From Roseivirga misakiensis (lineage in GTDB: Bacteria; Bacteroidota; Bacteroidia; Cytophagales; Cyclobacteriaceae), in NCBI RefSeq assembly GCF_001747105.1, contig NZ_MDGQ01000005.1, positions 930,001-994,000 of the forward strand: 64,000 bases of DNA, read 5' to 3'. This document shows positions 9,041 to 17,338 of the stretch, in pieces. The notes under the pieces were generated by a model that saw only the letters and a list, made by a program, of their open reading frames with translations, made no database searches and had not been told where the DNA came from. Numbering within the stretch: position 1 is the first letter of the stretch; each line of letters begins with the position of its first letter. The position numbers were made by a program, and so were the translations under genes.

Positions 9041-9703
9041 CTAATATTGTGTAAGGGCAAAGGCGATAATATTTGCGCCCATTCTGAGTGCATTTTGCCT
9101 AACTGCCTCGGTATCATTATGAATTCTTTTGTCTTCCCAGCCGTTGCCCAAATCTGATTCATACGAATAATAGCACAACAATCTCCCTTCATAAATCAAG
9201 CCAAAACCCTGTGGCGGTTTGTTGTCGTGTTCATGAATTTTCGGTAATCCTTTTTCGAACTTGAATTTCTGGTCATAGATTGGGTGATCTAGCGGCAGTT
9301 CAATGAATTCTAACTCTGGAAATACCTTCTTCATTTCCAACCGAATGTACGGATCTAAACCATAGTTATCATCAATGTGTAAGAAGCCACCAGAGACTAA
9401 ATAATTTCTTAAATTTTCTGCTTCAGAACTGCTGAAAACGACATTTCCATGACCAGTCATGTAGATGTAGGAGTAGTCGAAAAGCTCTGGACTACCAACT
9501 TCTACTACTGCGTCTTCTTCATCGAAAGACGTGCGTAGGTATTGGTTGCAAAATCTCGCTAGGTTAGGTAGTGCTGTTTTGTTAGCATACCAATCGCCGC
9601 CGCCATTATACTTGAGTTTGGCCATTTTTAACTTTTCACTCTGACCAACGGCAGAAAGTGATGCAAATAGCAAGAAGATCGCCAGTAAATTCTTATAACT
9701 CAT
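9041..9703 (-). CDS. Secreted DUF4159 protein
   Basis: The 220-residue product has a signal peptide (about residues 1-20, ending AVGQ) and is otherwise one DUF4159 domain: KLKYNGGGDWYANKTALPNL near the N-terminus, the YIYMTGHG segment near residue 80, and GGFLHIDDNYG near 105. The fold of this family resembles glutamine-amidotransferase-like proteins, but its biochemical role is not known. In many Bacteroidota, DUF4159 genes neighbour MoxR/von Willebrand gliding or aerotolerance clusters; no such genes are here. The gene stands alone, ending 16 bases before the BlaI operator region. Confidence 0.85.
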   Translation of the reverse strand: MSYKNLLAIFLLFASLSAVGQSEKLKMAKLKYNGGGDWYANKTALPNLARFCNQYLRTSFDEEDAVVEVGSPELFDYSYIYMTGHGNVVFSSSEAENLRNYLVSGGFLHIDDNYGLDPYIRLEMKKVFPELEFIELPLDHPIYDQKFKFEKGLPKIHEHDNKPPQGFGLIYEGRLLCYYSYESDLGNGWEDKRIHNDTEAVRQNALRMGANIIAFALTQY

Positions 9704-9796
9704 GATTTAAGATGATATTCAACATATAGAAGGGAACGACTGTTAGTCCTTTGAAGTTTATAATTTTAACAATGTTAACAAATTATCTTTTACCCT

Positions 9797-10438
9797 GTGA
9801 ATTCTGATTCCTTTCAGTCTTTTGTTGATCGTTTGAGCCATCGCTTGACTGAACCATTACCCGGTCGAAAAGCGCAAGAGATAATGGCACCAAGGCCTAT
9901 TGACGAAAAGAGGTTCAGAGAGGATCCACTACGACCTGCAAGGCCAGGGGGAGTCATGGTGCTTTTGTATCCCCAAAATGGTGAGATTTTCCTCCCTCTA
10001 ATGAAAAGGCCTGTTTACCAAGGAGCGCATAGCGGTCAGGTTAGTTTACCTGGGGGAAAAGTTGAAAAGTCCGACATTGACCTGACAGCAACAGCATTGA
10101 GAGAAACCCATGAAGAAATTGGTGTATTACCGCAAAATATTGATGTGTTGGGTCAACTTTCTGAGCTATTTATAATTGCCAGTAATTTCAAAGTTTACCC
10201 AACCGTTGGCGTACTGAAAAGTGAGCCTTTATTCATTCCAGATGAACGTGAAGTTGATCGCGTACTTTTGCCAAGCTTGGCCGAATTAAAGGATGTGGAT
10301 AATAGAGGGATTAAAACAATGCATTTTCCACCCTATAAGATTGATTCGCCATATTTTAATGTAGAAGGAGAGGTGGTTTGGGGTGCAACAGCCATGATTT
10401 TATCTGAGCTGATTCACGTGCTTGATGAAATTGGTTAG
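9797..10438 (+). CDS. Nudix hydrolase, probable CoA pyrophosphatase
   Basis: The product (213 residues) shows the Nudix box from Gly87 to Val110 with REThEEIGV at its end, preceded by SGQVSLPGG at 79-87. That upstream element is the signature of the NudL/PCD1 group, which hydrolyses coenzyme A and its derivatives to 3'-phospho-AMP and phosphopantetheine. In this subgroup the Nudix box carries an acidic residue one step out of the canonical spacing, as seen here. The start codon at 9797 is GTG; the next in-frame ATG, about 30 codons on, would cut off the N-terminal helix usual for the family. The gene is convergent with the hybrid kinase gene, leaving two bases between stops. Confidence 0.9.
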   Translation: MNSDSFQSFVDRLSHRLTEPLPGRKAQEIMAPRPIDEKRFREDPLRPARPGGVMVLLYPQNGEIFLPLMKRPVYQGAHSGQVSLPGGKVEKSDIDLTATALRETHEEIGVLPQNIDVLGQLSELFIIASNFKVYPTVGVLKSEPLFIPDEREVDRVLLPSLAELKDVDNRGIKTMHFPPYKIDSPYFNVEGEVVWGATAMILSELIHVLDEIG

Positions 10439-10440
10439 GC

Positions 10441-12933
10441 TTATTCAATGGGTTTCTGTGCACCGGTAACCGCAGTTATTTTTTGAAATAACTCTTCTGG
10501 ATCGAACGGCTTATGGACAAAGTCAACAAACCCCGCCTCTTTATATTCGATTTCAAAGTCCAATGGGTTATGCGCACTCATAGCAATGATCGGAATTTGC
10601 CTGTTTTTTGATGTTTTGGAGATCTTAATTGCAGTGTCAAAACCGTTCATCGGTTTCATTTCTAAATCTGTCAGAATTAGGTCATAAGAAGTTTCTTTAC
10701 ACATTTCGACTGCATCTACACCATTGTCGACTTCTGTAAAACCTCCATTCCAAATCTGTAGTAGTCTTTTGAGTACCAAACGATTCATATCGTTGTCATC
10801 GATAACCAAAATACTGAGTGCTTTCAGGTCTTTATCACGATCCTGCTGCTGCAAATCGATCATTTGGAAGTTAGGGTCCAACCCAAAGTCAATATCAAAT
10901 GCAAAGCAAGAACCAACTTCCTTTTGACTCTTCAATTCAATAGTGCTACCCATCATTTTCAAGAGGTTTTTAACAATTGATAGGCCTAGGCCAGTACCAC
11001 CATATTCTCTGGTAATCTCGTTACTCGCTTGTTCAAAATCCTCGAAAATGGACTTTAACTTATCTTCCGGGATTCCAATGCCTGTATCTGATATAGCAAA
11101 GGAAACTGTGGCGGTGTCATCTTTTACGCCTGCAAGAGATGCTTTGATGTGGACATAACCTTCAGCCGTGAATTTAATGGCATTAGAAATCAAGTTGGTT
11201 AAAATCTGCGCCAACCTTGTTGGGTCTCCCAGCAATCGGTCTGGAAGATGTTCTCCTATTTCTATCCTTAGTTCAAGGCCTTGGTTATTCGCTTTATACT
11301 TGAAAAGTTCTCCTAAGTTTTTGAGAAGGTCTATCAGAGAGAATTCAATGTTTTCTAGTCGAAGCTTGCCGGCTTCCATTTTATTATGGTCAAGAATGTC
11401 GTTGACTAGGGAATGGAGTCCTTCGGCAGAAAATTTCAAGGCATCGATGTACTCCTTCATTTCTCTGTCTTTGTTATCCATTTCCATGATATGCGATAAA
11501 CTAATGATCGCATTGAGAGGAGTTCGGATTTCATGACTCATCACCGATAAAAAGTCCGACTTTTCTTTGGTGGCCTTTTCTGCAAGTTTCTGTGCCTTTT
11601 CGAGCGCAATGTTTTGTTTCTTAATCTGCTGAGTTCTGTCCGCGACGATTTCCTCCAGTTCTTGATTGGTATTTAATTGTAGTTCTTCGTTTTTCTTTAG
11701 CTGTAGGATCAATGATCGCTGTGTGATGTTATGGTCTTCAAATTGCCGCTTCAACTTGTGACTTACGCCTAAACTGAAAATTACAGTCTCTAGTAATATG
11801 CCTATCTGAACGATAATCGGTAGGTCATGAGAAGGCGAAGTCAGTTGGTTGGCCAAGAAAAGGAGCAAAGAGGTTACAAATAATAATGTGCCATAAGCAT
11901 AGTACTTAGCAATAATATTTTTGCTAAGCCATGCCCGTACCATAAAGGTCATTGCGAATAGCAAGAGTAGAATTAAGCTTATTCTTGTGCCCATCAGACT
12001 ATGATAAAAATCTCCTGTTATTAGTAAGTAAGAGCACCCAACCACGAATAGAAATACATTAATTGGGGGTAAAACTTTTACAAATTTCTCCCATTTGGGA
12101 AACTCACTTTCGGTAGCTAGAAAGTGCCTGGTAAAGTTCACATATGCTGCGGCGCTTAGTAATGGCAGCAGCCATAAAATAGATAAGTAGTTTGTCGATT
12201 GCGGCAAAAAGTAAAATTCGACTAGCCCGTGTAAGTACAGGAAATAAACGAGGTTGACAGCGGTATAGAGTCCAAAGAAAAGGAACACGCGTTCTTTCGT
12301 AAAACCGTAAATAAAGAGCGTAACGATCGAAAAGATCAATAAAACTCCTGAAAAGAGACCTTGGAAGAGTTTGTCTTTTTCAAACTTACTTTGCCATTGA
12401 TCAGCAGGAATCAGCCGAGCTTGCACGTCAATCGGTGAGTTGTCTGTCGATTCGATTTTTACGTAAAGGTGAAGCGTTTTATCAGTGGGAATAGAGATGT
12501 TAATTCGAGTTTGGTGGCCCCGTTTTATATCCCTAGTATCAACTGGGAAATGATACCCCGTTTTTTTGACATCAGTCACTTGATTGTCAACAACCAAATA
12601 GTAAGTTTCTTTCGCATTAATTCCACCTTTTAAGATGAAAGATAGCTCACTGCGAGACTGGTTCTTCAACTGAAAATATGTCCAGTAATTAGATAATTTA
12701 TTAAGCTCCTTAGTATTATTAAAAGATGTGAAATCTTGTGGTTTTAGGCGCTGAATGGAATCAATATCCATAACCTTACTCTTATCCTCAAACAAGAGAA
12801 TTCGATTACCGATCGTAACCTCTTCCTCATCAGATGATAAATACTGAATATTTTCGTAGAAACCTTGCTGAGCAGCGATCGGCAAGGTGCTTAACAAAAA
12901 TAATGTGAGTAGTAAGAGTTTGTTTCTGTGCAT
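10441..12933 (-). CDS. 7TMR-DISM hybrid sensor histidine kinase
   Basis: The 830-residue protein has a signal peptide, a periplasmic 7TMR-DISMED2 beta-rich domain (about residues 30-165), seven membrane helices (about 180-395), a coiled-coil linker, HisKA with the phospho-acceptor in MSHEIRTPLNA (near 465), HATPase (about 570-685) with GIGIPEDKL and GGTGLGLSI, and a C-terminal receiver (about 705-825) with IDDND, phospho-accepting Asp in LILTDLEM, and the KPF lysine. DISM receptors are thought to sense carbohydrate-like or membrane-derived ligands. There is no separate response regulator beside it, so the phosphate probably goes to an unlinked HPt or regulator. The ATG at 12933 starts a good signal peptide; the frame opens five codons earlier at a TTG. 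Confidence 0.93.
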   Translation of the reverse strand: MHRNKLLLLTLFLLSTLPIAAQQGFYENIQYLSSDEEEVTIGNRILLFEDKSKVMDIDSIQRLKPQDFTSFNNTKELNKLSNYWTYFQLKNQSRSELSFILKGGINAKETYYLVVDNQVTDVKKTGYHFPVDTRDIKRGHQTRINISIPTDKTLHLYVKIESTDNSPIDVQARLIPADQWQSKFEKDKLFQGLFSGVLLIFSIVTLFIYGFTKERVFLFFGLYTAVNLVYFLYLHGLVEFYFLPQSTNYLSILWLLPLLSAAAYVNFTRHFLATESEFPKWEKFVKVLPPINVFLFVVGCSYLLITGDFYHSLMGTRISLILLLLFAMTFMVRAWLSKNIIAKYYAYGTLLFVTSLLLFLANQLTSPSHDLPIIVQIGILLETVIFSLGVSHKLKRQFEDHNITQRSLILQLKKNEELQLNTNQELEEIVADRTQQIKKQNIALEKAQKLAEKATKEKSDFLSVMSHEIRTPLNAIISLSHIMEMDNKDREMKEYIDALKFSAEGLHSLVNDILDHNKMEAGKLRLENIEFSLIDLLKNLGELFKYKANNQGLELRIEIGEHLPDRLLGDPTRLAQILTNLISNAIKFTAEGYVHIKASLAGVKDDTATVSFAISDTGIGIPEDKLKSIFEDFEQASNEITREYGGTGLGLSIVKNLLKMMGSTIELKSQKEVGSCFAFDIDFGLDPNFQMIDLQQQDRDKDLKALSILVIDDNDMNRLVLKRLLQIWNGGFTEVDNGVDAVEMCKETSYDLILTDLEMKPMNGFDTAIKISKTSKNRQIPIIAMSAHNPLDFEIEYKEAGFVDFVHKPFDPEELFQKITAVTGAQKPIE

Positions 12934-13042
12934 TATGGCACTTTTCAAATCGAAATTTCAGCAATTTTATGCTTTCAGCCAATTTTCAGTAGGATTTTAC
13001 CAGTCAGAATATCGGCCATGTGGCTCGTAATGCTACTTGGTC

Positions 13043-13630
13043 TTAAACTTGTGCAAAGTTAATCGCATCACTGGACCACGGGGTGCTGCCCATGATAGCC
13101 TCAATTACCTTCGCTGGATCTGTAAATACAGTCCAAATTGGACGGTGTTTTTCGCTCAGAAATCCTTCCTCAATCGCCTTATCTAACATTCTTAACAAGT
13201 CATCATAATAGCCATCAAGGTTGAGGATAAGAATAGGTTTAGTAAAAATCCCGAGACGTTTTAATGTTATAGCCTCCATTAATTCCTCGAAAGTGCCGCA
13301 CCCACCAGGAAGAGTAATAAGCGCATCTACACCTACCATAAACTGTTTCTTTCTTTCATGCATATCAGCAGTAAAAATGAATTCATTCACGTCTTTATGA
13401 TGAAATTCCACCTCTTTCATGAAATGAGGCATGATACCGATAATTCTCCCTTTTTCTTCCAAGACAGTATCGGCTAGGGCACCCATTAGGCCGTTGGCAC
13501 CCCCTCCATAAACAACAGTTGTATTATTCTTTACCAGTGCGCGCGCTACCGTTTCAGTTGCTTCGAAATATTTAGACTCGATCTTATTACTTGAAGCGCA
13601 GTAAACGCACACCTTTTTTATTCTTTGCAT
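13043..13630 (-). CDS. LOG-family protein (TIGR00730), nucleoside 5'-monophosphate phosphoribohydrolase
   Basis: The product of about 195 residues is a Rossmann-fold LOG protein, with CVYCASS at the N-terminus, VYGGGANGLMG and the family signature LPGGCGTFEEL. Proteins of this family cleave the N-glycosidic bond of nucleoside monophosphates; the plant and Corynebacterium members release free cytokinin bases, while bacterial roles are often nucleotide housekeeping. The ATG at 13630 gives the usual start just before KKVCVYCASS; upstream in frame only a TTG at 13660 is available. It stands alone and is divergent from the tricorn gene. Confidence 0.9.
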   Translation of the reverse strand: MQRIKKVCVYCASSNKIESKYFEATETVARALVKNNTTVVYGGGANGLMGALADTVLEEKGRIIGIMPHFMKEVEFHHKDVNEFIFTADMHERKKQFMVGVDALITLPGGCGTFEELMEAITLKRLGIFTKPILILNLDGYYDDLLRMLDKAIEEGFLSEKHRPIWTVFTDPAKVIEAIMGSTPWSSDAINFAQV

Positions 13631-13758
13631 ATCGCTAAGGCTTAGTTGAGTAGAGATCAAGCTAACTAAAATGTTTTAAAAAATATGATACCGCTCAAAT
13701 GAATCTCTGTCCCCCGCAGATAGTTTTTTTATAAATTCAAGCAGATAATCCCTTAACC

Positions 13759-16700
13759 ATGAAAAAACATACCTCAATCTATCTGTTTCTCATTGCACTA
13801 TTTACAATTCCATTTGAAAGCTACTCACAGGGTACCATGTTGTTGCGGCAACCAACGGTTTCTGAAAGTCACATCGCTTTTGTTTATGCAAATGATTTGT
13901 GGATTGTAGATAGGCAAGGTGGCAACGCCAAAAGACTTACCTCGAATAACGGTGCTGAAACTAACCCACACTTCTCTAAAGACGGAACTATGATTGCTTT
14001 TTCAGGGCAATATGATGGGAATACCGATGTTTTTGTGGTGCCCGCTACTGGCGGAGAACCCAAGCGACTCACTTGGCACCCTTCTGCCGATAACGTGACT
14101 GGATGGACTCCAAAAGGAGAAGTTCTATTCAGTTCTGGGAGGAAAAGCCATCCTACAAAAGAGTCTCAATTTTATAGTGTATCTCCGAATGGAGGACACC
14201 CGTCGGCTTTAGCCATTCCCAGAGGAGTAGACGGCCAGATTTCGGCAGATGGAAAGCATATCGCTTACCAACAGATTTCATTTTGGGATCCGGAATGGAG
14301 AAATCACAGAGGTGGACAAGCCAAGCCGATTTGGATTGTGGATTTGAAAAACTACAACCTTATAGAAACTCCGCAAACAGATGGAGAACGACATACGAGC
14401 CCGTTATGGCTTGGCAATAAAGTTTACTACCTCTCGGAAAAAGATTATGCGAATAATATCTGGAGTTTTGACCCAAAGACTAAAACAGAAACACAAATTA
14501 CCTTCCATTCAGACTTTGATGTCAAAAATATAGATGCTGGAGGTGGTAGAATTGTTTATGAGCAAGGCGGCTATTTGCATCTGCTCGACCCGAATTCTGG
14601 TAATGCGCAGCAGTTGAATATAACTGTAGCGGGCGATATGAATTGGGGTAGGCCAAGGTGGGTCAATGCGACTGGCAGACAATTAACCAATGCTCAGATT
14701 TCACCAACAGGCAAAAGAGCGATTTTTGAGTTTAGAGGCGATATATTCACAGTGCCTAAGAAAGATGGCAACTGGAGAAACTTAACCAATACTAGTCATA
14801 GTGCGGATAGAAGCCCGCTTTGGTCGCCAAAGGGAGATAAAGTAGCTTGGTTTTCGGACGAGTCAGGAGAGTATGAATTAATGATTGCCGACCAAATGGC
14901 ACTTGAAACACCTAGATCAATCTCACTACCGAGTAAGAATTTCTATTTCAGACCCCAATGGTCGCCCGATGGTCAATTTATTGCCTACACCGATACCGAT
15001 TATGCGCTTTGGTATGTAAATGTTGAATCGGGAGAGGCTAAGAAGGTAGATACTGATCGTTTTGCGCATCCAAACCGATCGCTTAACCCAGAGTGGTCGC
15101 CAGATAGTAAGTGGATTGCTTATGTGCAACAACAAGAAAATCAGTTCAAGGCCGTAAAAGTCCATCAAATTGAATCTGGAAAAACCTATCAGCTAACAGA
15201 TCATATGGCCGATGCCATTTCTCCAGTGTGGGATGAGAGCGGCGATTATTTATACTTCTTGGCGAGCACTGATTACGGCATGGCTAGTGGCTGGTTGGAT
15301 ATGAGCTCTTTTAATATGCCTGTCACTAGAGTGCCCTATTTGATCGTATTAGATCAGGACGGGAAGTCTCCATTTTTAGCAAAAAGCGATGAAGAGCCAG
15401 TTGGAAAAGAGGAAGAAAAGAAATCTGGCGATGTGGTCGTTAATATTGACATAGAAGGTATTCAGGATCGAATTGTTCCAATCAGAATGCAGGCGAGAAA
15501 TTTTACACAGATGATGCCAGGCAGAAAAGGGCAGTTCTTTTATACCGAGTCTGTGCCTAATGCGGGCACTAAGCTTTGGAGATATGACGTAAATGAAGCA
15601 AAAGCCATTACTTTTTTGCCGAGTATTAGCTCAGGGGTTGTTTCGGCCGATCGTAAAAACTTACTGTATAACAGCGGAGGAAACTGGGGTATAATATCAA
15701 CAAGTGGCGGCCCTAAAAAACCAGGCGATGGTAGGTTAAACGTTAGTGGAGTTCGAGTTAAAGTCGATCCGAAAGAGGAAGCAAAGCAGATTTTAAAGGA
15801 AGGATGGCGATACATGCGCGACTTTCTCTATGTAGATAATACGCATGGAGCCCCTTGGGATGATGTTTGGAAATGGTATTCGCCATGGGTTGAACATGTG
15901 AGACATCGTTCGGACTTGAATTACATTGTGGATATTATCAGTGGTGAAATCGCGGTTGGGCATTCATATGTTTCTGGCGGCGATTACCCAAGACTTACTA
16001 GTGATAGAGTAGGGCTTTTAGGTGCCGACATTCAGAAAGACAAGAATGGGTTTAAAATTGAGAAGATTTTTACTGCAGAACGTTGGAATCCTAATCTAAC
16101 TGCACCTTTGGCTATACCCGGTATAGATGTTAGGGAAGGAGATTACATTCTAGAAGTAGATGGTCAACCATTGTCCACTGCTGAAAACTTCTATAGCTAT
16201 TTTGAAGGGACATCGAATAGGCAAGTAAGGCTATTGATTAATGATAAACTAAAAAGAGACGGAGCTAGAGAAATAGTAGTAACCGCTATCGGGAGTGAAA
16301 ATGGATTAAGACAACGCGATTGGATTGAAGGCAACCGTAGACTAGTCGACAAACTTTCAAATGGTAAACTAGCCTATGTTTATGTTCCGAATACGGGAAA
16401 TGGAGGCTATACCTATTTCAACAGATACTACTTCTCTCAACAGCATAAAAAAGGAGCTGTAATCGATGAGCGAAATAATGGAGGAGGTTCCGCGGCGGAT
16501 CATATGGTTGACGTTATGTCTCGTGAGTTGCACGGCTATTTTAATAGTAGAATAGCAGGAAATACGCCTTTCCCTTCGCCTAGTGCCGGAATTTGGGGGC
16601 CAAAGGTTATGCTCATTAATGAAAGGGCAGGTTCAGGTGGAGACTTGTTGCCATTTATGTTTAAGCAAATGGAAATAGGTCCACTTATCGGCACTCGAAC

Positions 16701-16995
16701 ATGGGGAGGCCTTGTAGGAACTTGGGATACGCCACCTTTTATTGATAATGGAAGAATGGTGGCACCGAGAGGTGGCTTTTTCAATGTAGATGGCGAATGG
16801 GATGTAGAAGGAATTGGCGTAGCGCCAGACATTGAAGTAGAACAGCTTCCTAAATTGGTCATCTCAGGTAAAGACCCTCAGTTAGAAGCCGCCATTAAGG
16901 AAGCAATGAGGCTACTAGAAACTCAGGAAGTTATCTTGAAGCCCGAACCTAAAGCACCGATTAGATGGAAACGACCTGAAAAAAAGGGGAATTAG
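13759..16995 (+). CDS. Tricorn-type protease (S41 family) with WD40-like propellers
   Basis: This 1078-residue protein has a signal peptide (residues 1-23) and therefore acts in the periplasm or outside, unlike archaeal tricorn. Two TolB/WD40-like propellers follow (about residues 30-540, with repeats such as DGTMIAFSGQYDGNTDVF and SPDGQFIAYTD). Then come the C1 helical domain, a PDZ domain (about 760-850) and the S41 core with GHSYV near residue 733, whose His is the expected catalytic base, and NERAGSGGD near 957, whose Ser is the expected nucleophile. Tricorn degrades peptides released by other proteases. It is a monocistronic gene ended by a strong terminator about 40 bases on. Confidence 0.95.
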   Translation: MKKHTSIYLFLIALFTIPFESYSQGTMLLRQPTVSESHIAFVYANDLWIVDRQGGNAKRLTSNNGAETNPHFSKDGTMIAFSGQYDGNTDVFVVPATGGEPKRLTWHPSADNVTGWTPKGEVLFSSGRKSHPTKESQFYSVSPNGGHPSALAIPRGVDGQISADGKHIAYQQISFWDPEWRNHRGGQAKPIWIVDLKNYNLIETPQTDGERHTSPLWLGNKVYYLSEKDYANNIWSFDPKTKTETQITFHSDFDVKNIDAGGGRIVYEQGGYLHLLDPNSGNAQQLNITVAGDMNWGRPRWVNATGRQLTNAQISPTGKRAIFEFRGDIFTVPKKDGNWRNLTNTSHSADRSPLWSPKGDKVAWFSDESGEYELMIADQMALETPRSISLPSKNFYFRPQWSPDGQFIAYTDTDYALWYVNVESGEAKKVDTDRFAHPNRSLNPEWSPDSKWIAYVQQQENQFKAVKVHQIESGKTYQLTDHMADAISPVWDESGDYLYFLASTDYGMASGWLDMSSFNMPVTRVPYLIVLDQDGKSPFLAKSDEEPVGKEEEKKSGDVVVNIDIEGIQDRIVPIRMQARNFTQMMPGRKGQFFYTESVPNAGTKLWRYDVNEAKAITFLPSISSGVVSADRKNLLYNSGGNWGIISTSGGPKKPGDGRLNVSGVRVKVDPKEEAKQILKEGWRYMRDFLYVDNTHGAPWDDVWKWYSPWVEHVRHRSDLNYIVDIISGEIAVGHSYVSGGDYPRLTSDRVGLLGADIQKDKNGFKIEKIFTAERWNPNLTAPLAIPGIDVREGDYILEVDGQPLSTAENFYSYFEGTSNRQVRLLINDKLKRDGAREIVVTAIGSENGLRQRDWIEGNRRLVDKLSNGKLAYVYVPNTGNGGYTYFNRYYFSQQHKKGAVIDERNNGGGSAADHMVDVMSRELHGYFNSRIAGNTPFPSPSAGIWGPKVMLINERAGSGGDLLPFMFKQMEIGPLIGTRTWGGLVGTWDTPPFIDNGRMVAPRGGFFNVDGEWDVEGIGVAPDIEVEQLPKLVISGKDPQLEAAIKEAMRLLETQEVILKPEPKAPIRWKRPEKKGN

Positions 16996-17036
16996 AAATC
17001 CATTAAAAGGTAAAAAAACACACTGTTTTATAGGAC

Positions 17037-17073
17037 AAAAGGTCGTTATCGTTTGATTTAACGACCTTTTTTT
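17037..17073. terminator. Intrinsic terminator after the tricorn gene
   Basis: AAAAGGTCGTTA pairs with TAACGACCTTTT around a short loop and is followed by a run of T. The A-tract on the left makes it usable in both directions. Confidence 0.8.
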
Positions 17074-17077
17074 AAAA

Positions 17078-17094
17078 CTACCCAAAAGGGGTAG
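17078..17094. promoter_or_regulatory. Dyad CTACCC-N5-GGGTAG upstream of the hybrid sensor gene
   Basis: A perfect 6-bp inverted repeat with five-base spacer lies about 245 bases before the sensor start. It shares the TACC...GGTA ends with the dyad found just after the same gene at 21308-21327, so both may be sites for the LuxR-type output domain. That assignment is inference. Confidence 0.4.
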
Positions 17095-17127
17095 GCTGTA
17101 CCCCATATATTTTTTGAATTATTGTAA

Positions 17128-17143
17128 TACTTAAGCTTAAGTA
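17128..17143. promoter_or_regulatory. 16-bp perfect palindrome, possible operator
   Basis: TACTTAAGCTTAAGTA is its own reverse complement with no spacer. It lies in the 343-base gap between the tricorn and hybrid sensor genes, just after an AT-rich stretch that could hold a promoter. I cannot name the protein that would bind it. Confidence 0.4.
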
Positions 17144-17149
17144 CTCAAC

Positions 17150-17245
17150 CAATAGAAATCATAGCAGGGGAGTTATTAGTCAGTAGTGTCAGTCAGTAAA
17201 ATACTTCCCTCAAACAAAGGCCTCCAATAAGTGGAGGTCTTTTTT
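17150..17245 (+). ncRNA. Possible small structured RNA ending at a terminator
   Basis: No reading frame of note lies here. An imperfect stem joins AGGGGAGT (near 17165) with ACTTCCCT (near 17202), and a second hairpin with a T-run closes the segment. A stand-alone stem-loop plus terminator between two same-strand genes, after the tricorn terminator, suggests a short transcript of its own. No promoter is certain; this could instead be a leader or attenuator of the downstream sensor. Confidence 0.3.
17217..17245 (+). terminator. Intrinsic terminator in the tricorn-sensor gap
   Basis: AAGGCCTCCA pairs with TGGAGGTCTT (one G-T pair) around ATAAG and runs into six T residues. It lies about 95 bases before the hybrid sensor start, so transcription of the sensor must start after it or read through it. 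Confidence 0.7.
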
Positions 17246-17338
17246 ATATCATTCAAAATATATGTCAGTACTTACATTTTGTGTCCCCACACTAAGTAGC
17301 TATATTGAGGTGTAATCAAAACTTTACTAAATACGTCG

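Noticed and set aside
12934-13042. Sigma-54 promoter for the 7TM hybrid kinase
   Set aside because: TTGGCTG and TTGCTG occur on the minus strand, but the spacing between them is about six bases too long.
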